Counted from the stretch's first letter, positions 23,801-35,072 are shown. The stretch is DNA of 64,000 nt from Pseudoips prasinana (GCA_951640165.1 OX621237.1:16182001-16246000); one strand, 5' to 3'. Made by a program: numbers and translations. Notes: generated by a model not told the origin, from the letters alone.

Positions 23801-24643
23801 TTTACTCAACAATAAATATTATAGGTATAAATGTTCTGAAGAAGTGGTGACAATTGCGGCTATGTTATCAGTCAATAGCTCAGTATTCTACAGGCCTAAA
23901 GATAAAATAATACATGCAGATACTGCCAGAAAGAACTTTTTCCATCCTCATGGGGATCACTTGACACTGATGAATGTCTACAACCAATGGGTGGGATCAG
24001 ATTACTCTGTACAGTGGTGTTATGAAAACTTTGTACAGTACAGATCCATGAAAAGAGCCCGAGATGTACGAGAACAATTGGCTGGTCTTATGGAAAGAGT
24101 GGAAATAGATATGGTTTCCAGTATCAATGATGACACTAATATCCGAAAAGCAATAACTGCAGGCTATTTTTACCATATAGCCAAATTCTCTAAAGGAGGA
24201 CACTATAAAACTGTAAAACATAATCAAGTAAGGAAATCAGTTTACAACTAAAACTTTTAATTGTATATTTTTTTAAATATATTTTGTTTTAATTTGTGTA
24301 CTGCCACCATTGTATTAATAACACTTAAATTTCATTCTTCTTGTGTTCTTGTTATTATTGGCATTCAGTTGGGAGACTATGAGTATACTATTTGCTTATA
24401 CATTTTATTTGTTTTCAGACTGTGATGATTCACCCTAATAGTGCCTTGTTTGAAGAACTACCTCGGTGGGTGATCTATCATGAACTAGTATTTACATCAA
24501 AAGAATTTATGAGGCAAGTCACAGAGATTGAAAGTAAATGGCTCCTAGAAGTTGCCCCACATTATTATAAAGCTAAAGAATTGGAAGACTCCACAAACAA
24601 GAAAATGCCTAAAACTATTGGCAAATCTTCTAATAGTCAATAA
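20889..24643 (+). CDS. DHX16: spliceosomal DEAH-box helicase DHX16/Prp2 (exons 20889-21220, 21724-21860, 21936-23499, 23825-24227, 24419-24643)
   Basis: Five exons join to 886 residues with all phases consistent (2, 1, 2, 0). DHX16/Prp2 is the ATP-dependent RNA helicase that remodels the activated spliceosome before the first splicing step. The N-terminus is basic and serine-rich, with a long charged helix (residues 1-150) containing YEEAAKRLK and [13 protein letters not shown], conserved in DHX16. The helicase core has GETGSGKT near residue 267, DEAH near 365, SSATLD, a TGQEE segment and QRAGRAGR near 566. The ratchet/OB region ends in [10 protein letters not shown] and a KKMPK tail. Donors are GTAAGT, GTATGA, GTAAGT and GTAAGG. 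Insect orthologues (Drosophila l(2)37Cb) are of similar length and shorter than the human protein. The gene looks complete and intact. Confidence 0.96.
21256..21410 (+). repeat. SINE family 3 in DHX16 intron 1
   Basis: A tRNA-like head (GGCGTAGAGGTTAAGACAGT, B-box form GGTTTAATTCCC) matches 7725-7905 inverted. Its tail forms a near-perfect inverted repeat at 21343-21390 (GTACTTTACTAACATATAAG, then its complement). The head-to-head duplication of the tail is unusual for a SINE. Confidence 0.72.
21861..21935 (+). other. 75-bp in-frame mini-intron of DHX16
   Basis: GTATGA donor and CTACAG acceptor. The intron is 25 codons long with no stop, so retaining it would add a hydrophobic segment (rich in L, Y, F) without breaking the frame. 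Comparison with known DHX16 proteins supports removal. Confidence 0.8.
23534..23744 (+). repeat. dispersed repeat with internal hairpin in DHX16 intron 3
   Basis: It begins ACTAGCTGTGCCCCGC like 900-1090 and ends near TTCGCATTTATAATATT. It contains a perfect palindrome at 23566-23622: arms of 26 bases (AAATTTATAGCCCATGTGTT...) around the loop TACAT. Confidence 0.7.
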
Positions 24644-25011
24644 AACAACATTTAATTCAAACTATAACTTTTTTTTCTTCATTCTCCAAGCCTTTACTAT
24701 AATACTACAGTGTAACAATAAATAACAAAATATGGAATAAGTTAAACTAGACTAAAATACCATTAATAACAATATTATTATTTCAAGGATCTTCTCAAAC
24801 TACTAGAATAATACTGCTACTTCAGTGTTCACCAAATATAAATTATTATTACAGTTGCATTGTTACTAGTAACTACATAGATAAATGTACTTGGACTGTG
24901 AACTATAATTTCAAACGGAAATTACTCATATAAGCCCAAACCATATTAAACAAAACTGCTTAAATGATATTGTACACAGCCTCATTATTAAATTATTCAT
25001 TAACTAAGTAA
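24644..25011. other. short convergent intergenic spacer, DHX16-SDHAF4
   Basis: Holds both 3' ends. AATAAA at 24717-24722 is the likely DHX16 polyadenylation signal. SDHAF4 ends at 25012 on the other strand, so the two transcripts are tail to tail and could overlap. No repeat seen. Confidence 0.55.
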
Positions 25012-25528
25012 TTAAAAATCAGAGCATCTTCCTTTTCTTTCCCAATCCCCATATCTAGTTGGTTCAGGGCCTCTAGGCCCATTCACTTCTCCAGTGTCAG
25101 GATTAGTATTGTTAGGAAATGCAGGAAGAGGGTCTTCTTTCTGTGAGGCATGCAACGATTGCTCTCCAAGATCATCGATAGGTGTAGTCTCCCTCAATTT
25201 TTTTCTAAATTCTGACAACCTTTTAGACTCAGGCCTCTTAGGTTCATCCTGAACACCACCCTTTTCATCCACTTCAGTTGTTGTATTATGTGAATACTTA
25301 TTAATTGATACACAATTAACAAATATATCTGTAACGTAAACATATTGAGTAATTAGCTAAGATATATGCAGTGTTAATAAATGCTTTGTGAAAATTGATA
25401 TTTCAAATTATATTATTTTTGGTCCAAATCTACACCGGTAGAAATTACCTAACCCAAGAAAATATATTTTAGACTACAAATCACTAACTTTTAGAAGGAT
25501 TTTTCAATAAATAACGAATGCAAGACAT
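25012..25528 (-). CDS. SDHAF4: succinate dehydrogenase assembly factor 4 (exons 25528-25489, 25328-25012)
   Basis: Two exons give 118 residues. The C-terminus [18 protein letters not shown] followed by RCSDF is the signature of SDHAF4 (Sirup). In the mitochondrial matrix this factor binds flavinated SDHA and aids complex II assembly. The preceding [16 protein letters not shown] matches the family too. Exon 1 supplies [13 protein letters not shown], a basic, Ser/Leu-containing start compatible with a mitochondrial presequence. Donor AAAA|GTTAGT and acceptor TTACAG fit (phase 1). Exon 1 is inferred from this fit, not from protein similarity. A MULE-type element begins only 16 bases upstream of the start codon, so the original promoter has been displaced. 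Confidence 0.9.
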
Positions 25529-25544
25529 TTCTTTCACAAAATAG

Positions 25545-26520
25545 GGCTTATTCCGTTTATCCACCCTAAAAAAGCCACCCTAAGGAGGATACTCGGAAAC
25601 GCGTGTCCTTCTATCCACCCTGAACGGGGTGGATAACCGTAATTCATATAATATGTTTCTTCCGTTTTTCTCACCTGCCTAAGTACAGTCATTAACACAA
25701 AAACATACACAAACCCATGGCTGCTACTTTCATTATGTGAAGTCCATTCAAAAACGAGCAGATAAGCTAGGTATCAATAAATACCCAAATACAAAAAGAT
25801 TAGTGTTACTTACGGCAAGGTTGCCACTATTACCTTCAAACTTGATTAATGAAGGCTGGTTGTTTGTGAAATCATTTTTATTAGACGATGAAAATAATAT
25901 GGCGGCATTTGTTAAATATTTTGAAAAAACATGGCTCAAGGACGAAACCTTTGTGGCTGTTTGGAATTCATTCGGGGTGACTCATAGGACAACAAATTCA
26001 TTAGAAACCTGGCATAAAACAATATCACATGAAATTAAAGACAAACATCCACATTTAGCTAAGTTTTTGGAATGCGTGCAAAAAAACGCACAGTTCTTCG
26101 CTAATACGTCTGCTGCAGCAAAAAAATTTAGAAAACGATTGCAAATATACATTAAAAGGGACGAATTTATCCAGGATACGCAACTACGTCTACTCAATAA
26201 TGAAATAAGCGTTGGTCATTTTCTGGACATATTGCAAAATTTATAAAAAACCACCAGCCCCGCTTCGGCTTTCTATCTTATAGTACCATGTACCTACAAT
26301 TTAGATTTTAAGACTATTTTATGTTATTCGCTTAACAATAAATATTAAATTAAAACTTAAAAGATATTGATTTGATTCAACTGTACTTGGGGTAAAAAAT
26401 CGGAAGAAACATATTATATGAATTACGGTTATCCACCCCGTTCAGGGTGGATAGAAGGACACGCGTTTCCGAGTATCCTCCTTAGGGTGGCTTTTTTAGG
26501 GTGGATAAACGGAATAAGCC
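25545..26520. mobile_element. MULE-type DNA transposon with perfect 120-bp TIRs
   Basis: Termini GGCTTATTCCG...CGGAATAAGCC. The two 120-bp inverted repeats (25545-25664 and 26401-26520) are identical by my base-by-base reading. An 8-bp target duplication CAAAATAG flanks it (25537-25544 and 26521-26528). The element is 976 bp and retains only the end of a transposase gene, so it must have been mobilised in trans. Identical long TIRs imply a very recent insertion. Each TIR holds repeated CCACCCT words and a TATCCACCC/GGGTGGATA stem. Confidence 0.9.
25713..26246 (+). pseudogene. C-terminal remnant of a MULE transposase
   Basis: The frame reads GCYFHYVKSIQKRADKLGI, the GC.FH motif of Mutator-like transposases. 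It then has YFEKTWL, RTTNSLETWH and HPHLAKFLE, which fit the region following the catalytic core. The start is not a real initiation codon. The N-terminal zinc finger and the upstream DDE acidic residues are missing because of internal deletion of the element. The remaining 170 or so codons are still open, consistent with recent deletion. Confidence 0.8.
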
Positions 26521-26528
26521 CAAAATAG

Positions 26529-26660
26529 TATCAAAAGTATGAATGAAGTTTATTTTCCATATGACATCCAGTTCGACAGATGTCTTTACCGATAAAATGA
26601 AAACATCTACCCAAAGAGTATTTAAACCTACACATCTACCTACAGAGAGTAGGTAGGTAT
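26529..26660. other. sliver of original host sequence between two transposons
   Basis: About 130 bp between the MULE target duplication and the gypsy target duplication (GGTAT, 26656-26660). It continues conceptually at 35914 and probably contains the original upstream region of SDHAF4. Confidence 0.6.
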
Positions 26661-26787
26661 TTTAATGAATAATAAAACTTTGCACATAAATTAACATTTT
26701 TATTATATGACAATGTCAATACGTAAAACATTTCTTTTTTTGTAAAGATGTCAGTTTGTCGATGGTATTATGAAGGAGTATATAACA
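26661..26787 (-). repeat. gypsy 3' LTR
   Basis: 127 bp, identical to 35782-35908. On the minus strand it starts TGTTATATACTCC and ends CATTAAA, which lacks the usual terminal CA. It contains AATAAAACTTTG on the plus strand. Confidence 0.9.
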
Positions 26788-26801
26788 TTCGTCCCCCCTT
26801 A

Positions 26802-27263
26802 TCATAGCTCTTCAATGAGACGGTGAGGTCGCCTGACCGTACGCTGACTACGGCGCACAGGTGTGGTATTATGTGTTGGCGGTGGTGATTGTCTTGCCTC
26901 ATCACGAGGCATTGGTGATTGCCTTCCCTCACCTTGGAGCGGTGGTGACTGCCTTGCCTCTGGTGACATAACTTGAGGAAAACTGCCTAATAAAGGAGGG
27001 GTAATAATGGGTGTGGAAGGTGATGGTGTTACTATGGCTCTAGAAGTTGATTGTGCTTGTTGTAGCACTTGCGGTGATGATGGCTGCGATGGAAGTCTCG
27101 GTCGAATATGATCAGCATGTCGGCGTAAACTGTCTCCTCTAGGCGTTGATATGATATATGCGTATCGGCTCCTACGCTCGGCTATGACCCCAGGTTTCCA
27201 GGTTTTTTTCCAACTTGGTCCTGTGATACACTGTATCACCAGGTGCATAGTCAGCTTTAACAT
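26802..27263 (-). pseudogene. gypsy integrase C-terminal domain, shifted frame
   Basis: The frame includes TGPSWKKTWKPGVIAERR and a proline/glutamine-rich tail with repeated RQSP words. It continues the integrase frame (27172-28341) after a frameshift near 27225-27240. The GPSWKKTW part is the GPY/F-like module. The tail repeats may be a low-complexity expansion. Confidence 0.7.
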
Positions 27264-28341
27264 CGGCCTCGTTTCTGATGTTAGCTTTCACTTGTTGGTA
27301 CTGTAATGTTCTTCGTTTACTGGGCCGAATGTTGGACAGTAAACAGTTTAGTTGACGGCCAAACATGATTTCAGCTGGTGATTTACCCGTAGTATTGTGT
27401 GGGGTATTTCTGTAGGTGAATAGGAACTCTCGTAAACGTTGTTGTTGGGAAGAGTCCGATGAAGATGAGAATCTAGATTTAAAAGTTCTCACTAGTCTCT
27501 CCGCTAATCCATTTGTCCTAGGATGGTAAGGTGAGGATCTTATATGTAATATGCCTTGGCTTTTGCAATATTCCTTAAACTCTGATGATATGAACTGTGG
27601 ACCATTGTCAGAAACGATCATCTGAGGATAGCCAAAGGTACAAAATATTTCATCTAAGATAGAACAAAGATTCCCGGTTAGCATATTATTCATTGGTCTA
27701 ACTTCTATCCATTTGGACAATGCATCACATAGAACTAACCAGTAAGTGTTTTCAAAAGGACCTGCAAAATCAATGTGTATCCGCTCCCACACTTGTTCTG
27801 GAATACTCCATGAGTAAACCGGAAGCTCCTGGTTCTGAGACCTATTTTCTTGGCATCTGTGACATCTTTTAACATAATTATCGATGTCTTCATCAATCGA
27901 TGGCCACCAAACATAGAACCGAGCAAGAGCTTTCATTGCGGAAATTCCCGGATGACCTCTATGAAGGTACATCATAACTTTCTGATGAAGATCACTCGGA
28001 ATTACCATCCTTCCTTGCCACATAATGATATTATTTTCTATGGAAAGTTCATTACGCTTTCGGAAGTAATGTTTTACGTTACTTGCGTATTCCAAATCTC
28101 TCCAGCCAGTTTTCATGCACGTTAATACCTGTGATAGTATAGCGTCTTGAGTGGTTTTCTCTCTCAAAAAGTCTTCCGAGAGATGTAAATCAACCATTCT
28201 GGCTCCTAGAAGGTGCGATTCTATCCTGTGGACTACACGCTCCGTTTTTGATAGTGGTGTCTCACAGTTGGGTAATCTAGTGAGGCAATCTGCAAGTATT
28301 CTCTCCCTTTTGGTAGCAAATCTCGTAATTGTAACTACCAA
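27172..28341 (-). pseudogene. gypsy integrase
   Basis: Zinc-binding HHCC region (HRGHPGISAM, CHRCQENR), then the DDE core: HIDFAG, SDNGPQF and NGLAERLVRTFK. All three acidic residues are present. The frame overlaps the RT/RNase H frame and is shifted by about one base near 28310. In the expected fusion protein the LADCLTRLPNC segment directly follows the RNase H end. Confidence 0.82.
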
Positions 28342-30594
28342 TAATTAGTGCCCATCTAACTAGTCTATTATTGGCTAGCTTGGGAAGATTTCGTTGAGAT
28401 CCCAGTATGTATATCAAAGGTTTATGGTCAGTTACTAAAGTAAACTTAATGCCACGCAAATATTGGTCAAATTTTTTTATGCCAAATAAGATAGCTAGAG
28501 CTTCACGGTCTATAACTGAGTATTTGGTTTCAGCTGTTCGTAACTTCCTTGAAGCGAAAGCTATAGGATGCTCAGTGTTTCCGTTTTTATAGTACAATAC
28601 AGCTCCTACTCCCTTTTCCGACGCGTCACAAGCGAGAAAGATTGCTCGATTTTCATCGAAGGCCGCTAGAGGTCTAGACGCTGCAATTTTTACTTTAGTT
28701 TTCTCAAAAACTTGTCTCTCATGATTTGTCCAATGCCACGGTCGTTTTCCGCTGGTTAGGTCGTGGAGATCTGCACAAAGTCCGTGTAAGTGAGGAATAA
28801 AACGTTCATAAAAGTTGACAAGTCCGAGAAATGACCTCAGTTCCTTTGAGTTTGAAGGTTCAGTAGCGTTTGAAATCGCTTCAATTTTTTTATCCGTGGG
28901 TCTGATACCGTTTTTATCAATTATATGCCCAAGATATTCTATTTCTTTCTCAAGAAAAGAACATTTTTTTAGATTTACCTTAAGGCCTGCTTTGTATAAG
29001 CGTTCGAAGATGAGAGATAATGTGCGTAAATGTTCATCCATACTTTTCCCCGCCACCGCTATATCATCGAAATAAGTAGCCACATTAGGTATGTCTTTAA
29101 GGAGTTCATCAAGAAAATGTTGGAAGATAGATGGCGCAGTAGAAATTCCAAATGGCATTCGATTGTACTGGAAATAACCTTTGTGGGTTGATATTGTTAG
29201 GTATTTTTTTGATTCTGGTGCTATTTCGAATTGTAAATACGCGTCTTTTAAATCAATTTTCGAAAATAGATGTCCGTGAGCCAAATTCTGCCGTAATTGG
29301 TCAAAGAGCGGTACTGGATGCAAATGTTTTACTAAAACAGGGTTCAGCGTGCTTCTGTAATCTCCACAGATTCTGATGTCACCGTTTGGCTTCACGACAT
29401 TGACAGTGGGTGTTGCCCACTCGACGGGTGTTATGTTAGGATCTATTTGATGAATGATCCCTAAAGAAACAAGCCGATCTATTTCTTTTTCGATATTTCT
29501 TTTCATCCCGAATTTTATAGGCCGTGCTGGTATGTGTACAGGTTGTGCTCCTGGTTTGATATGGATATTGACTTTGTAGTTGGTTACTTTGCCAAGTTTG
29601 CCGTCAAATAGCTGTTTATGGTTATCCAGAACTTGCTTTAATGTTGTTGGAGTCACGTTTCTAATTGAGTAAACAGGTTCAGGAAACTCCATTTCAAAGA
29701 TTTCGCTCCAGTGTAAACCAAAAAGCATTGGGCTAGCGTGTTTCATAACAACGACTGGAACTATTTTCTGTACCCCTGCCACTTCAACCGTAACGTCTGT
29801 AAGGCCCTTTGATTTAAGTTTATGACTGCCGTATGCTTTCAGTTTGGGTGCTTTAGTAAGACTCGGGGCTCCGATATTTCTCCAAAACTGTGTGCTTATT
29901 ATAGAGTAAGCTGACCCTGGATCCCAGTCCATTGTGCAGTGTTTTCCATTGATAACCGTATCGATCCTTTTGCAGTCTTTACTCTTTGTCTTTTCGATGC
30001 TGTAAACGAACTCACTATCAGTGTCATTCTCATCCGAGTGATCGTAAGTGTCGGACGATACCGATGACTCTCTCTTGACAGTGTTTGTTATTTTTTTTAG
30101 TTTATGTTTAGGTTTTTCTTGTATCTCCTTAGCAATATAAGCTCTACCCGATTTGATGCAACAACTTTCAAAATGACCAACAGTTTTACATTCTTCACAT
30201 GTATGATTCTTAGCTGTACATTGACTTAAGTCATGTTTGTTGTGCTTGCCGCAACGAAGACATTGATTATTTCGTATTTTGCGAATGTTTCTATAATTTG
30301 ATGAGCGTTGGTCATTAGACTTGTACGATGTTTTCCTTTTAATATACTTAATGCTCGTAGATGGCGTGTCATGCTCAGCTTGTTCACGTGATTGTGCTAT
30401 GGAAAAAAGTTGAGAAAATGTTACTTCCTTGCTTTGACCTTCGTGTGTTTCCATTAAATTAGGCCATTTCTGTTTTAAATCTGTTTCCAGTTCTGTGTGG
30501 TTCAGTCCGGTTGCAAACCTGTCACGGAGTTGACGTTCTAATAAACTGTTATCGTATCCGCAGTCTTTGCTTAGGTCTTTTAGACGGTTGGCAT
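28315..30594 (-). pseudogene. gypsy Gag end, protease, RT and RNase H
   Basis: On the minus strand from the copia junction: the Gag remainder (ANRLKDLSKDCGYD...), a CCHC knuckle (CLRCGKHNKHDLSQC) and a second Cys-rich knuckle. The protease has WDPGSAYSII, where D-T/S-G is expected. The RT has MPFGISTAPSIFQ and YFDDIAVAG. RNase H has FLACDAS and VTDHKPLIYI. Gag and Pol are one frame. The frame is continuous with 35770-35272 across the copia insertion (639 bases from the Gag start to 30455, a multiple of three once one target copy is counted). It ends by frameshift near 28310. Confidence 0.82.
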
Positions 30595-30788
30595 TGTTAG
30601 AGTTCGTATACTCATTGGTGTGAAGCTATGGTTAGAGCTGGCCGGTTGCCAACACCAAAATTGTAACTTGTCAGTATGTTTTCAAATAAAACAATTGATA
30701 TTTTTCATTGACTGAATAAACAATAATATCTTACGAATTTTACCTTTTATTCATAATAATCGGTAGCAAACGTTATAAAACGTTAACA
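30595..30788 (+). repeat. copia-1 5' LTR
   Basis: TGTTAGAG...TTAACA, 194 bp. It contains AATAAAACAATTG and GAATAAACAATA, candidate polyadenylation signals. Confidence 0.92.
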
Positions 30789-30909
30789 TGGTAGCAGCGT
30801 GAAAGACGTTTTGAGCAGAACGTATTGCAAAACGTAAGAATTGTGAGATTCAGAAGAAGTTCCTTCGAAGTCGAAGTTTAAGGAAGAGAAAACATTTTTT
30901 GTCTGCAAG

Positions 30910-31179
30910 ATGGAGCAAGCTATCTTAGAAGCAACAAAAATAAAGGTTGGTCTCTTAAACGATTCGAATTGGTCGACATGGAAATACAAAATTACAGCAG
31001 CCATGAGAGGACTGGGACTTCTGGACATAGTTGAAGGAAAGGTCAGTAAACCTCAACTGTCGGATCCAGAAAATTGTGAAAAATATGATTCAGAGTTGAA
31101 AAACTATCAGAGAATCAATAGCGCAGCTCTATTATTAATTACCACAAATCTTTCGGATGAAAATCTTCAAAAGTTATGA
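30910..31179 (+). pseudogene. copia-1 Gag N-terminal part
   Basis: 89 codons with LNDSNWSTWKYKITAAMRGL, the UBN2/Gag-like start of copia polyproteins. It ends at a TGA at 31177-31179 and overlaps the next frame's ATG in ATGA. Copia elements normally have one Gag-Pol frame, so a one-base indel near 31175 is the simplest explanation. Confidence 0.75.
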
Positions 31180-34100
31180 GATTTAACGAAGCAAGAGAGA
31201 TATGGGCGGAATTGACCCGAATCTATTCAGGTGTATCACAAGACCGAGCATATTATTATGACCTTTGCATGAAGTTCTTTGGCTACAAGAAAGAGTCCGA
31301 CAATGACATGTCAACTCATTTGTCAAAAATGAAGAATATATGGTCAGAACTAGAACAAGAGATGAAGAAAACTGAAAATAAAGGTGAGCTACCGGAGATC
31401 TTCTTGATTTGCAAAACTTTAGACACCTTACCAGAAAAATACTTCTCTTTTAAATCTAGTTGGCTATTGATAACAAAGTCAGAAAGGACAGTAGAAAACT
31501 TGACGAGCCAACTTTGTACATATGAGCGATCACTATTAAGCAAAGATGAAGATAAAGAAATAGAGGTCCTAAATGTTCAAAAGAAGAAGGGAAAACAAAA
31601 GATCACGAGAGATAAATGCCATTATTGTGGTAAGATTGGACATAGAGTGAAACAATGCGAAAAATGGATGTCTGATGGACGACCACCAAAACCGTCAACG
31701 ACAAAGAGCGTTCCAAATACAAATGTGAACATGAGTCTTATGGCAGTTAACAGTAAGATGGATGAAGACCATGATAACTGGTTCATAGATAATGGGGCCA
31801 CAAGTCATGTAACAAATAGAGATGATTTGTTTGAGTCATTCCACTACTTTGACGACTCATACACAGTAACCACTGCGAATGGAGAAGCCATTCAGGCGCT
31901 TGGAAAAGGAACACTAATAGTTGAAGCTGACGTAGGAAGAGGTTGCAAACAACTGATCACGCTAAACGATGTTTGGTACGTACCCAGCGTGAAGAAAAAT
32001 CTATTCTCGGTTTTATCAGCACAAGATAGACTCTCAAACAGTACTTTTATGTCAACAGCAACAGAATGTAAATTATCAGTCAAAGGAACAGTCATGCTTA
32101 TTGGAAACAGGCAGATACAAGGAGGTCTGTACAAACTACGTTTGACAAACAGAAGGCCTTTAAAACCTGTAGAAATAAACACGATAGACTCAAAGAATTT
32201 ACTTCAGCTATACCATGAAAGATTAGGACATCAAAGTAAGACTCATGTGAAAAGAGTCATTGAGAGGGAGCTTGGGATTAAACTGAAACTTGATAGCGAA
32301 ATTTGCGAAGGCTGCATTTATGGCAAGGCGCACAGGCAAAAGTTTGGTACGAGAGAGAGGGCGACAGAAGCAGGAGCATTGATACATGCTGATGTATGTG
32401 GACCTTTCCCGTACTCAATGAGCAAATGCAGATACTTTGTACTATTCAAAGATGATTTGTCGAAATTTCGATTTGTGTATTTTCTAAAACAGAAGTCGGA
32501 AGTAAGTCAAAAGCTGAAGCAAGTGTTAGCCGAGATAAAAGTTATGGGACACAACGTGAAAGAGCTTCTGAGTGACAATGGAGGAGAATTCGACAATGCG
32601 GAGGTACGAAAAATACTTCAAGAAAATGGTGTCATGCAAAGACTTACGATGCCATACACCCCAGAACAAAACGGATGTGTAGAAAGAGACAATAGGACAG
32701 TTGTCGAAGCTGCAAGAGCTATAATGCATTCAAGAGGGCTACCTAAAGGCTTATGGGCAGAATTAGTTTATGCCACAATATATTATATTCTGAATCGGAC
32801 TGGACCAACACCATTTGATAAAAGTCCATATGAGATTTGGTGTAAGAAAAAGCCAAGAATCCGGCATTTAAGAATATTAGGAAGCACTTGTTATGCACAT
32901 GTACCAAAAGTAACTAGGAAGAAATTGGACAAGAAAGCAAAGAAAGGTATACTTATTGGATATGATAATGATGAAGGGTATAGGATATGGAGCAAGGAAA
33001 CAAACAAACTAGTACGATCTAGAGACGTTATCTTTGAAGAGAAGACCCTAGAATCAACAAATCAAGATCCAATACCTATAGAAAATGGTTCAATGAGTTT
33101 TGATGCTCCAATTCCTTTACACTTCGACATACCTATTTCTTCAAGTAGTGTTATACCCCAGACTGACACTTGGATTCAGGTATCATTACCATTGAATGAA
33201 AACACCGAATCAACGACGGTGAATATAGATGAACCTGTGATTGAGACCGAAACACAATCTGCAGAAGATATAGAAGCAGAACAAACTATAGAAGAGTTAT
33301 TTACAGAACCAGAGAATGAAGCATTCAGAGAAGATACTCATATTGATCGATCTCTAGAAGATGTTCAGAGTGAACGAAATCTAGAAACAACATCACACAG
33401 AATGACTTTGCGAGATCGTTGTAATATAAAACCATCTAAAAGATTTGATGACTTTGTTCTTAACTGCGTTGAAAAGGTTTATGGTCATGAAGAGGAACCA
33501 AAGACTTTCAAAGATGCTATGAAGTCTATTGAGAAAGATCAATGGTGCAAAGCCATGGATGAAGAAATAAGATCCTTGGAAGAGAACCAAACATGGGACT
33601 TAGTGCCATTGCCCAAGGGACGCAAAGCCATATCTAGCAAATGGATTTACAAGATTAAGCGAAACTCAAATGGGTCTATAGATAAATACAAAGCCAGACT
33701 TGTTGCGGTTGGCTATTCTCAAAAGAAAGGCGTGGATTTTGAGAAGACTTTCAGTCCAGTAGCAAAAATGAGCACAATCAGAATACTATTGAGTATTGCC
33801 GCTCGAGACAATATGGTCTTAGCTCAATTTGACGTATCCACCGCATTCCTTTATGGAAGCTTAAATGAGGAAATCTATGTCAAACAGCCTGATGGATATA
33901 ATAATGGGACTAACGAAGTATGCAGATTGAAACGAAGTTTATATGGGCTAAAGCAAGCGCCATTATGCTGGAACAATTGCATTAAAGACTTTCTTCAAGA
34001 ACAAGGGTTCCTACCTGGTGAAGATCCTAGTTTCTTCTCGATGAAGAGGGGAGAAGGTAGACTATTACTAGCCCTATATGTTGACAATGGTATGATTGCT

Positions 34101-34907
34101 GGTACCTCACAGGTACTAATTGATGAGTTCCTCGAGAAGCTTGAGAAGCGATTTAAAATAAAGGCCCAACGTAACAAGAAATCTTATTATTTTCTAGGAC
34201 TTGAGATACAAAGAGAGAAAGATTGTATCAAAATACATCAAGGTGCCTACACTAAAAAGGTGCTTGAGAGATTTGGTATGAAAAATTGCAAGGCTGTTGC
34301 TACACCAATAGTAAAGGACTCTGAATTGAGAGAAGAAGCTAAAGGAGAACATGGCTTTCCATACAGAGAGGTCGTTGGAGCCCTTGCATACCTGATGGTG
34401 GGAACAAGACCCGACATAGCTTACGCCGTTGGTGTTGCATCCAGACACCTAGAAGCTCCTACAAAAACAGATATAGCAAAAGTAAAGCGAATATTACGAT
34501 ATTTAAATGGTACGCGAGAGTTTTGTCTTACCTATAGGAAAGGCACTAAGAAAGAACTGGTCTGTTACAGTGATGCTGACCATGGTGGAGATCCCAACAC
34601 TGGAAGATCAACTTCAGGTCTAGTATGTGTCTATGGAGGACTGATATCATGGAGAAGTCAACTGCAGACATCAGTTGCTATTTCAAGCACTGAAGCAGAA
34701 ATTGTAGCTGCCAGTGAAGGAGCCAGAGAAATCATATGGCTCAAGCGATTAATTGAAAATGTAGAACAATTAACGAGGATTCCTGTTCTATATGTGGATA
34801 ACGAATCAGCTATCAAATTGGCTCAGAATCCGCCGTATGAGTTCCACAATAGAACTAAGCACATCAAGTTGCGGCATTTCTTTATTAGAGAAGCTGTAGC
34901 TGATTGA
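31176..34907 (+). pseudogene. copia-1 Gag-Pol
   Basis: 1243 codons. Domains in order: the Gag remainder (EIWAELTRIYSG), a CCHC knuckle (CHYCGKIGHRVKQC), protease WFIDNGATSHV (DSG expected), integrase HHCC (HERLGHQ, CEGCIYGK), DDE residues (DVCGPF, SDNGGEF, NGCVERDNR), RT (KARLVAVGYSQ, QFDVSTAFLYG, YVDNGMIAG where YVDD is expected), and RNase H (SSTEAEIVAASE). Both protease and RT active-site changes are consistent with single G-to-A changes. A TGA at 34905-34907 cuts off the last part, which continues in frame to 35021 (IADMLTKPL). The copy cannot transpose autonomously. Confidence 0.9.
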
Positions 34908-35072
34908 AATATGAGTACTGCAAAGATTGGAACTGAAAACCAAATTGCAGATATGTTAACAAAGCCACTGTACAAACCAAGATTGGTACAACTATGCCGA
35001 CAGATTGGGCTGGAAGCATGACACAAAATGTTGTGCTGTTGTACTCTGGGCACCATAAGCTTCAAGAGAAGA

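Noticed and set aside
26802..27263. Separate proline-rich host gene
   Set aside because: It continues the gypsy integrase C-terminus in a shifted frame and lies just inside the LTR.
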